Shown in pieces: positions 1 to 5,462 of a stretch of DNA of 20,015 bases. Every line of letters begins with the position of its first letter. Positions within the stretch are counted from its first letter, which is position 1. The notes under the pieces are model-generated. The model was not told the origin of the DNA. It saw only the letters and a list, made by a program, of their open reading frames with translations, and searched no databases. Source of the DNA: Bacteroidales bacterium UBA7009 (GTDB lineage: Bacteria > Bacteroidota > Bacteroidia > Bacteroidales > Paludibacteraceae); contig DJXH01000041.1 of NCBI GenBank assembly GCA_002449665.1, positions 1 through 20,015 of the forward strand, written 5' to 3'. The position numbers and the translations under genes are program-made.

Positions 1-65
1 AACATTTTTTGCTTCGAGAGGAAATCTGTAATGTCATTTTTGACACTTTGTAATAGATTACTCAT
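1..65 (-). CDS. Start of an unidentified gene leaving the left edge
   Basis: An ATG at 65-63 (minus strand) opens a frame that stays open to the window edge. The visible N-terminus is MSNLLQSVKNDITDFLSKQK, which is polar and helix-like with no signal peptide. The start follows an A/T-rich stretch, which is normal for Bacteroidota genes, where Shine-Dalgarno sites are weak. It lies 13 bases after the stop of the small frame at 79-291, so the two could be co-transcribed from the promoter at 555-586. About 21 residues are too few to assign a family. Confidence 0.45.
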   Translation of the reverse strand, partial: MSNLLQSVKNDITDFLSKQKM

Positions 66-78
66 AGCTAATTAATTT

Positions 79-291
79 TTAGTTTTGCCTACTCTTCATC
101 GGATTTTCGGCATTCTCCGTTATAGTCCTTAATTGTGTTTGTGTTGCGTCAAAGTGTTCTATCCCTTCGGTATGGGTATAGTATCCGTATAGTGGGAGCA
201 CAAAAACAAAAGCGTGAATGTTATCCACGCTTATTCTCCAATTTTTAGGCTCTGGTAAACCTTTCCAACAAGAATAAACAATAACGTCCAC
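79..291 (-). CDS. Small hypothetical frame, doubtful or truncated
   Basis: A 70-residue frame opens with GTG at 291-289. I recognise no domain. The second half (from about residue 22) looks protein-like and ends 13 bases before the next gene. The first third, however, is made of the repeat arm at 227-295, and the GTG sits inside the palindromic core. The terminator-like hairpin at 199-232 also lies inside the frame. It may be the tail of a gene whose front was replaced by the repeat element, or it may be untranslated leader. Confidence 0.3.
   Translation of the reverse strand: MDVIVYSCWKGLPEPKNWRISVDNIHAFVFVLPLYGYYTHTEGIEHFDATQTQLRTITENAENPMKSRQN
199..232 (-). terminator. Terminator-like hairpin on the leftward transcript
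   Basis: Read leftward, AAGCGTG (232-226) pairs perfectly with CACGCTT (216-210) around a 9-base loop and is followed at once by TTGTTTTTG. This matches a rho-independent terminator for RNA started at about 549. The 5' arm (232-227) can also pair with 423-418 in the large rod, so the two structures compete, as in an attenuator. The stem is only moderately stable. Confidence 0.4.
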
Positions 292-423
292 GCCCGATAT
301 GTCTGACCCTCCCGCCCTGAAGGGCGTGGACGGATATTAACATACCCACGAGAACGCTTATTGTACCATCTTGCTTTGGGTTGGAGAAATTTACCAGATT
401 TCAAAAATTGCCAAAACAAGCGT
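227..423 (-). repeat. Long imperfect inverted repeat (rod-like RNA or MITE-like element)
   Basis: The outer arms are ACGCTT (227-232) and AAGCGT (418-423). Arms 239-269 and 380-410 match at 24 of 31 positions without gaps. The inner arms 285-295 and 322-332 (CGTCCACGCCC and its complement) match perfectly over 11 bases. The right arm carries about 30 extra bases between these blocks. The centre holds a second small hairpin, CGCCCT-GA-AGGGCG (313-326). I see no target-site duplication and no transposase. Transcribed leftward from 555-586, it would form a long bulged rod. It could be a structured RNA, an attenuating leader or a dead miniature mobile element. Confidence 0.55.
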
Positions 424-554
424 CAATAAACGCCTTTTTTATTATGTTACCGCTTTTTCAGACTGCCGGTATCAGTCATCCTTTTTTACGTCAGTGAGGG
501 ATGCACCGCTGTTTTTGCATCTGCAAGGGGATGGTGTCTGTATTATTTCGTGCG

Positions 555-586
555 CAAAGGTAGCAGTTTTTTATCTTTCAGGCAAA
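555..586 (-). promoter_or_regulatory. Consensus Bacteroidota promoter, leftward
   Basis: On the minus strand, TTTG (586-583) is followed after exactly 20 bases by TACCTTTG (562-555), matching the -33/-7 consensus of the primary Bacteroides sigma factor. Transcription should start near 549 and read through the inverted repeat toward the left edge. No convincing coding start lies within 250 bases downstream, so the product is a long leader or a small RNA. Confidence 0.7.
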
Positions 587-613
587 TAAAACGTATTTTT
601 GTGAGGAATTTTG

Positions 614-645
614 TATGCTTATGCCATTTCATTTTTGTACCTTTG
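614..645 (+). promoter_or_regulatory. Promoter of the membrane-protein gene
   Basis: TACCTTTG at 638-645 is a perfect -7 element. The -33 position holds TATG (614-617) at 20-base spacing, one mismatch from TTTG. The block TACCTTTGCGCAC (638-650) is an exact inverted copy of 550-562 in the opposing promoter. The start near 650 leaves a leader of about 65 bases before the ATG at 716. Confidence 0.6.
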
Positions 646-715
646 CGCACTTTTCTGTCTCCACCGGAGCAACTGACACCTAAATTATTGAAAATAACGT
701 TCGAAAATATCTACT

Positions 716-1171
716 ATGAATACCGACCGAATCCTCCCCGTCAACCGTGAACACTTGCTGCTAATGCAGGTATTGGTATGGTTAGCCCCCGGCATCGTGA
801 TTGCGCGCAAAGGCATTTTGGCTTTGCTGCAAGTGAACGCTATTCACCCCGAGCGGATTTGGTGGCTGACCATCATCGCGCTTGCCGTCGCGGTAACTTT
901 CTCGCTGATGTTTAATAACTTCATCAAACGCTACACGGCGCGTGTCCTTAACTTTCCCGAACGCAAAAAGTCTCTTTTTGCCTTTCTGAACCTGCGAGGT
1001 TATATCCTCATTACGTTTATGATGTGCTTGGGTATCGTGCTTAAGTATATCCCGGGTATGCCTGCGGAGTTCTTCGCAGGTTTCTATCCGGGTTTGGGTA
1101 CAGCCCTGACTATAGCCGGCATTCGGTATTTGGTATATTGGGGCAAGGCTGTGGCAAACTCAAAGAAGTGA
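716..1171 (+). CDS. Small four-helix inner-membrane protein, function unknown
   Basis: A 151-residue protein with four hydrophobic stretches at about residues 16-38, 48-70, 94-112 and 122-140. Basic loops separate them (for example KRYTARVLNFPERKK, between helices 2 and 3), which suggests an integral inner-membrane protein. There is no cleavable signal peptide and no motif I recognise. It is transcribed alone from the promoter at 614-645. It ends 12 bases before the stop of the convergent kinase-like gene, with no clear terminator between them, so the transcripts may overlap. Codon use looks normal for the region. The membrane location is well supported; the function is unknown. Confidence 0.75.
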   Translation: MNTDRILPVNREHLLLMQVLVWLAPGIVIARKGILALLQVNAIHPERIWWLTIIALAVAVTFSLMFNNFIKRYTARVLNFPERKKSLFAFLNLRGYILITFMMCLGIVLKYIPGMPAEFFAGFYPGLGTALTIAGIRYLVYWGKAVANSKK

Positions 1172-1183
1172 AACAAGAAGGCG

Positions 1184-1819
1184 TTATTTACGCTGTCTTA
1201 TGCAGGCTGCTATCAGTTTGGCTACTTCCTGCGGTTCCATTCCGGCCACGTTGATGGCGAGGTCGTAGTTGTGGGCATCGCTACGGCTCTTGCCGGAGAA
1301 AGTTTGCGTGAAGTTCTCCCTCTCTTCATCCACTTTCTTTATCAGTACGTCGGCATTGCCTTCGTTGATATTCAGTCTGCGTGCCACCTTGTCGCGCCTG
1401 AAACTCATATCTGCCATTAGGAACACACGAAAAGCACCCGGATAGTCGCGGAAGATGTGAAAACCCGTTCTGCCGAGTATGATACACGACTCTTGTTCGG
1501 CAAGGGCTTTGAGTATGAGTTCTTCCTCGTTATATAGCAGTTGTGATGTGACGGCAGGTACGTAGGGCAGTTCGTAGTATGGGCGGTTGGACCAAGCAGT
1601 GGCTTGCTGGTAGAACTCCACAAAGTGGGTCCACCAGTTGTCTTTCCGTGCTTTTATTTTGTCCATCTCCTCTTGTGTGAGGTTGTACTGCTCTTTTAGT
1701 CCTTCTAACAGTTTGCGGTCATACACTTTGATGCCGAGCATCTCGCCGAGCAGGTTGGCTATCTGTCTGCCGCCTGTACCGAACTCACGGCTGATGGTGA
1801 TAATAGTGTTGTTTTTCAT
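1184..1819 (-). CDS. Cytidylate kinase-like family protein
   Basis: 211 residues. It opens with a P-loop-type motif, ISREFGTGGRQIA (about 9-21), then KVYDRKLL (about 31-38), the pattern of the cytidylate-kinase-like family (Cytidylate_kin2, PF13189). A second hallmark is the middle segment CIILGRTGFHIFRDYPGAFR, followed by arginine-rich lid-like sequence (RRDKVARRLN). Relatives are predicted nucleoside-monophosphate or related small-molecule kinases, and most have no proven substrate. It is the last gene of a leftward operon, starting 9 bases after the HD gene ends. A housekeeping cmk is less likely given the divergent sequence and the context. The fold assignment is firm; the substrate is unknown. 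Confidence 0.85.
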   Translation of the reverse strand: MKNNTIITISREFGTGGRQIANLLGEMLGIKVYDRKLLEGLKEQYNLTQEEMDKIKARKDNWWTHFVEFYQQATAWSNRPYYELPYVPAVTSQLLYNEEELILKALAEQESCIILGRTGFHIFRDYPGAFRVFLMADMSFRRDKVARRLNINEGNADVLIKKVDEERENFTQTFSGKSRSDAHNYDLAINVAGMEPQEVAKLIAACIRQRK

Positions 1820-1828
1820 ATTGTTGTT

Positions 1829-2413
1829 TTATTGTTTGCTTCCGAATACTTTGTCAATCAGGCTTGTAAATTCCTTGTATGCAAAGGTGTCTTTTAGTTC
1901 TTCCAAAGCGCAGGCTAAGCCTCGGTAGTGCCATTCGTGTGAGGCTTTGTCTTTGGCGTGGAAGATTTTCCATAGTTCATCGCCTTGTGTGGCATAGTCG
2001 CGTGCTATGGCGCGCATATTGCTCAGTTTGTCGCCCATTGCCACTATCTTTGCATCGTGCGGTGCGCGTGTCAGCCTGTCAATGGCAGCCTGTTTGCGGG
2101 CGTGCCAAGAGTCTTCTTCGCTTATGCCTTCCGCCATTCGGTCGCTTTCAGCCCATACGATGTCTGCAACCCTGTTGCCGAACTCGCGGCGGATGTCTTC
2201 CAAGCTCACATCCGTATCTTCTATCGTATCGTGTAGGGCAGCGGCTGCAAGAAGTTCTTGGTCGGGTGTGATGGTCGCCACTATCTCCACCGCCTCTATC
2301 GGGTGGACTATATACGGAAAGCCCTTGCCGCGCCTTTCGGTGTTGTGGTGTGCCCGGACTGCAAAAACGATTGCCCTGTCAAGCAGGTCGGTGTCTAAAT
2401 ATCTGTTTGCCAT
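1829..2413 (-). CDS. HD-domain hydrolase, small SpoT/MESH1-like alarmone hydrolase
   Basis: 194 residues, essentially one HD domain. Candidate metal ligands follow the RelA/SpoT hydrolase pattern: H37 in YIVHP, H61-D62 with E65-D66 in LHDTIEDT, and D128 in MGDKLSNMR. The family removes the 3'-pyrophosphate of (p)ppGpp with Mn2+; MESH1-type relatives also act on NADPH. There is no synthetase, TGS or ACT domain, and the length fits a small alarmone hydrolase rather than full SpoT. It sits between a TIGR02172-type kinase gene (57 bases upstream) and a cytidylate-kinase-like gene (9 bases downstream), which suggests nucleotide or phosphoryl metabolism. A different phosphorylated substrate is possible. 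Confidence 0.8.
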   Translation of the reverse strand: MANRYLDTDLLDRAIVFAVRAHHNTERRGKGFPYIVHPIEAVEIVATITPDQELLAAAALHDTIEDTDVSLEDIRREFGNRVADIVWAESDRMAEGISEEDSWHARKQAAIDRLTRAPHDAKIVAMGDKLSNMRAIARDYATQGDELWKIFHAKDKASHEWHYRGLACALEELKDTFAYKEFTSLIDKVFGSKQ

Positions 2414-2470
2414 ATATCTTATGGTGTTTTGTGATTATTCATCAAAACATAGTGTAAATTAGTTATAATA

Positions 2471-3310
2471 TCAGTAGATTGTGCCTTCGAGCATCTTGCG
2501 GAACTGTGGCATAGGACAGCCTGTATCGCGCTCTATTATCAGTGTCTTCAGACCGGCATAAATCTTCACCTCGCGCATCACCGCTTCCATATCCGCATCC
2601 GCTCCGAAGTATTCAGCGGCAAAAGCATCCCAGAAGCGTTTGGCGGTGGCGTTGGTCATGTGGTTTACCTCCATCGTCCACGCTTCATCGTTAAGGCAGC
2701 AGCAGAGATAGACCATACCGATGTCGAACATAGGATAGCCGTAGCAGAAGTCGCCAAGGTCGATGAAGTAGCGCGTGCGAACGCCGTCTTTTTCCGTGAA
2801 AATACCGTTGCCGAACTGTAGGTCACCGTGAATGGCGGTGTCGGTATCGGGTGCTGCGGCTATGAAAGCGCGTATCTTTTCTTTCTGTTCGGGAGTGAAG
2901 AACGGATTCTTGTCAAGCAGCGTATATAGACGGTCTTTGACGTTCTCAAACTGCGTAGTGTCCACGTGCACGCTGTGCAGTCTTCGGCATAACTGCGCAA
3001 AGTCCCTGCCATATTCCTCCGCTCTCTCAGGCTCATCGCCCGTGGCGCGGGAGTAGGAGCGTTTGCCCTCTATGCGGCGGAAGCGTATGCCGGTCTGCTT
3101 GCCGTCCGTTACAAGGTCGCCCGGCTCGGGGGTCGGAATACCGGCGGCATACACTTTCTGCGCCAACTCAAGTTCCCGCTGTGCGTTCTCAAAATTGCGG
3201 AAATAGAGTTTGAGCATAATGTTCGGGTCGGTCTTGTGGTTATAACTTGCGCCGTTTGCGCCTTCGCCCGTGCGAACATAGTCGTTAAGGTCAATAAGAG
3301 TAGGTTCCAT
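2471..3310 (-). CDS. Aminoglycoside-phosphotransferase-fold kinase, TIGR02172-type
   Basis: 279 residues. The opening LNDYVRTGEGANGASYNHK (from about residue 8) and the later PTPEPGD and HGDLQFGNGIF match my memory of TIGR02172, a family named from Fibrobacter succinogenes paralogues. The catalytic loop is H161-G-D163-x4-N168 and the metal-binding aspartate is D184 in FIDLGDF, so the kinase core is complete. Family members are soluble kinases of the APH/choline-kinase fold whose substrates are unknown to me. Antibiotic resistance should not be inferred. It is the first gene of a three-gene operon with a promoter at 3341-3372. The ATG at 3310 follows an A-rich leader. Confidence 0.85.
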   Translation of the reverse strand: MEPTLIDLNDYVRTGEGANGASYNHKTDPNIMLKLYFRNFENAQRELELAQKVYAAGIPTPEPGDLVTDGKQTGIRFRRIEGKRSYSRATGDEPERAEEYGRDFAQLCRRLHSVHVDTTQFENVKDRLYTLLDKNPFFTPEQKEKIRAFIAAAPDTDTAIHGDLQFGNGIFTEKDGVRTRYFIDLGDFCYGYPMFDIGMVYLCCCLNDEAWTMEVNHMTNATAKRFWDAFAAEYFGADADMEAVMREVKIYAGLKTLIIERDTGCPMPQFRKMLEGTIY

Positions 3311-3340
3311 TTTTGTGGTGTTTTTGTGTTACTTTTGCTG

Positions 3341-3372
3341 CAAAGGTAGTGCTAATATGCGACACTTACAAG
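3341..3372 (-). promoter_or_regulatory. Promoter of the kinase/HD/kinase operon
   Basis: Minus strand: TACCTTTG at 3348-3341 with CTTG (3372-3369) 20 bases upstream, one mismatch from TTTG. The start is expected near 3335, leaving a short leader of about 25 bases to the ATG at 3310. It is back to back with the frdB promoter, and about 50 bases separate their cores. Confidence 0.65.
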
Positions 3373-3398
3373 AAAAGTGAAAGATAAAAACCAAATTA

Positions 3399-3430
3399 TT
3401 TGTTCGTTTTGTTTATTTATACTACCTTTG
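3399..3430 (+). promoter_or_regulatory. Promoter of frdB
   Basis: TTTG (3399-3402), 20 bases, then TACCTTTG (3423-3430): a perfect -33/-7 match. The start near 3436 gives a leader of about 37 bases. It shows that the iron-sulfur subunit gene is transcribed on its own here. Confidence 0.75.
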
Positions 3431-3472
3431 CAGGCGGAAATAATAGCATACTATAAATAATAACCTGTAGAG

Positions 3473-4228
3473 ATGGATAGTAATATTAACATCAAAGTTC
3501 GTGTATGGCGGCAGGCAGGCCCCAAGGCAAAAGGTCATTTTGAGACCTACGAACTGAAAAACGTCTTCCAAGGAGCCTCTTTCCTTGAAATGATGGATAT
3601 TCTTAATGAGCAGCTTATAGCAGAGCACAAAGACCCCATTGCTTTTGACCACGATTGTCGTGAAGGTATATGCGGTATGTGTTCGATGTATGTCAACGGT
3701 CATCCCCACGGTCCTGATTCGGCTATCACCACTTGTCAGCTTCACATGCGCAAGTTCAAGGACGGCGATACTATTACCGTTGAGCCTTGGCGCAGCCACG
3801 CTTTCCCCGTAATAAAAGACCTTATGGTGGATCGCAATGCATACGACAAGATTATGCAGGCAGGCGGATTTATCAGTGTTAACACAGGCGGTGTGCCTGA
3901 TGCCAACGCCATACCCATTCCCAAGCCGAAGGCAGATGAGGCTATGGATGCCGCTTCGTGTATAGGTTGCGGTGCGTGTGCAGCCGCTTGTAAGAACGGT
4001 AGTGCTATGCTCTTCGTGGCAGCCAAAGTAAGTCAGCTCGCTCTGCTGCCGCAAGGAAAGGTGGAAGCAAAGCAGCGTGCAAAGGCTATGTTAGCAAAGA
4101 TGGACGAACTCGGGTTTGGTAACTGCACCAACACAGGTGCTTGCGCCGCCGAGTGCCCCAAGCAGGTAAGCCTGTCTAATATCGCCCGTCTTAACCGAGA
4201 GTTCCTTGCTGCCAAGTTCAGCGACTAA
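3473..4228 (+). CDS. frdB: Fumarate reductase/succinate dehydrogenase iron-sulfur subunit
   Basis: 251 residues. It passes electrons between the flavoprotein and the quinone-reactive membrane subunit of succinate:quinone oxidoreductase on the cytoplasmic face of the inner membrane. In Bacteroidales this usually works as fumarate reductase in anaerobic respiration. The [2Fe-2S] ligands are C62, C67, C70 and C88 (DCREGICGMC ... TTCQ). The ferredoxin-like C-terminal half has CIGCGACAAAC and CTNTGACAAECPKQ for the [4Fe-4S] and [3Fe-4S] clusters. Length is normal. Unusually, neither the flavoprotein nor the cytochrome b gene is adjacent: the upstream neighbour is divergent and the downstream one convergent. 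sdhB is an equally valid name. Confidence 0.93.
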   Translation: MDSNINIKVRVWRQAGPKAKGHFETYELKNVFQGASFLEMMDILNEQLIAEHKDPIAFDHDCREGICGMCSMYVNGHPHGPDSAITTCQLHMRKFKDGDTITVEPWRSHAFPVIKDLMVDRNAYDKIMQAGGFISVNTGGVPDANAIPIPKPKADEAMDAASCIGCGACAAACKNGSAMLFVAAKVSQLALLPQGKVEAKQRAKAMLAKMDELGFGNCTNTGACAAECPKQVSLSNIARLNREFLAAKFSD

Positions 4229-4244
4229 AAAGAGAGTACTAAAA

Positions 4245-4267
4245 AGGGAAAGTATCCCTGTTTTTTT
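4245..4267 (+). terminator. Weak first terminator after frdB
   Basis: AGGGA (4245-4249) pairs with TCCCT (4255-4259) around a 5-base loop and is followed by G and seven T. The stem is short, so it is probably only partly effective. The stronger hairpin lies 20 bases downstream. Confidence 0.5.
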
Positions 4268-4285
4268 CTCATAAAATTTTGTTTG

Positions 4286-4318
4286 GAGTATGGTAGACAA
4301 CTATCATACTCTTTTTTT
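4286..4318 (+). terminator. Strong rho-independent terminator after frdB
   Basis: An 11-pair stem, GAGTATGGTAG (4286-4296) with CTATCATACTC (4301-4311), has one G-T pair and an ACAA tetraloop, and runs straight into seven T. It ends frdB transcription. On the opposite strand it has no T-run, so it would not stop the convergent operon well. Confidence 0.88.
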
Positions 4319-4355
4319 GTATGTCCATAAAATGGAGCATTCTATTGCGGTTGGT

Positions 4356-5462
4356 CTATTTCCCGTTTCCGTTACCATCAGTGCGGTAGCGTTTCCTCTC
4401 CACTTTGGGGTTCGCCATATCTCTTTCCGACTCCCACGGACCGCACAGACGGCAGTCGTAGTTGAAGAAAGTACCGAAAAGGACGGTCAGTTTGATGCCG
4501 GCATACAGGTTGCGTAGTTGGCTATCAAGACCGCCTTGTGTCGTAAAAACATGGTGAAACTCATATTCAGGAAAATCCCATTTGTATGAACCCGGGATAT
4601 ACAGCATTCTCTCTTCCGTTCGCGGCATAATATTGAAGATACTGTAATCGGCAAACAGTGCTACGCGAAATCTTGACTCATACTGCTCCACGCCTTTGTT
4701 TACCGGTTTGTATCTTGAGCGGTGATGCAGTATGCGCCCCCATTCTGCTCCTACCTCAAGCGACAGTTGTACGTCAAACCTTAGGCGAAGTCTGTCGCCT
4801 TCTCTTTCTATCGGTACCCCTTTTCTGAGTCCGTGGTTGTCCATCTCTACAAAATGACCAAGATACTGCGGGTAGGTGGCACTCGTTTCACCTACTGCAT
4901 TCACAAATGTCTTGCCGTAATTGAGAGTGTAGTTGAACTTAAAACCTGACAAAAAATAGAAATTAGACACACCCGCACCCATAAGAAACGGGATTTGTGC
5001 GTGCAGGTTCCACGCAGAGTCTGTTCTGTGTCTGAACTCATATTTGAGTGTATAAGGATAGACACGCGCATCCACTACATTGCTGTCATAGAATACTGTA
5101 TCTGCCACTCTGTTCCTTACGTTCTGAAAGCGTATGCCTATGCCGGTCTGCAACTTAAAATAGTATAGTTGTGCCTCATAGCAGAACCCGCCGCTCAGTC
5201 CGTAGCCACCCGGTAGTAAAGATACATTCGGTAGTGTGGAATGGAAAGTGGCAAAAGAGCCGTCGGCATAGAACCCGTACAGATGGTGTATGTCGGCATA
5301 AACGCCTGTGCGCAAGCCGTTGTGGTCCAGTTTGCGGTCAGAGTAGTTGGTGCCCTTGCCGCCGAGAATATATACACGAGGCTTTTGAGCCGCAACGCCT
5401 GCTATGGAGCATATAAACATTACGATAAGCAATAGCCTGTATATGTGTGTATTAGTTTTCAT
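4356..5462 (-). CDS. Outer-membrane beta-barrel protein, partner of the giant protein
   Basis: 368 residues. The signal peptide has a basic start, a core at about residues 9-24 (LLLIVMFICSIAGVAA) and cleavage near AAQ-K. The rest is rich in alternating aromatic and polar segments typical of beta-strands (YGFYADGSFATF, LQTGIGIRFQNV, RFRVALFADYSIF). It ends with LYAGIKLTVLFGTFFNYDC and then a polar tail (PKVERKRYRTDGNGNGK), so the final strand is not at the C-terminus. Two late cysteines (DCRLC) may pair. The ATG overlaps the last 11 bases of the giant gene, implying translational coupling. Its position mirrors SprF after sprB in gliding bacteria, but I do not see PorP/SprF family motifs. A role in export or surface anchoring of the giant protein is inferred. 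Confidence 0.75.
   Translation of the reverse strand: MKTNTHIYRLLLIVMFICSIAGVAAQKPRVYILGGKGTNYSDRKLDHNGLRTGVYADIHHLYGFYADGSFATFHSTLPNVSLLPGGYGLSGGFCYEAQLYYFKLQTGIGIRFQNVRNRVADTVFYDSNVVDARVYPYTLKYEFRHRTDSAWNLHAQIPFLMGAGVSNFYFLSGFKFNYTLNYGKTFVNAVGETSATYPQYLGHFVEMDNHGLRKGVPIEREGDRLRLRFDVQLSLEVGAEWGRILHHRSRYKPVNKGVEQYESRFRVALFADYSIFNIMPRTEERMLYIPGSYKWDFPEYEFHHVFTTQGGLDSQLRNLYAGIKLTVLFGTFFNYDCRLCGPWESERDMANPKVERKRYRTDGNGNGK

Noticed and set aside
199..549. Known RNAs: RNase P RNA, tmRNA or SRP RNA
   Set aside because: I looked for their conserved cores and found none. Only the rod shape recalls 6S RNA, which is not enough to name it.
371..750. Two rightward frames (371-589 and 550-750)
   Set aside because: They cross the inverted repeat and both divergent promoters. 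The second also runs past the real start of the membrane-protein gene at 716 in another frame.
2471..3310. Aminoglycoside-resistance gene
   Set aside because: It has the kinase fold and catalytic motifs, but the specific motifs point to TIGR02172, whose members have no link to resistance that I know of.
3422..4054. Leftward open frame (210 codons) over frdB
   Set aside because: frdB has all cluster-binding cysteines and a consensus promoter. The opposing frame also covers that promoter and has no family features.
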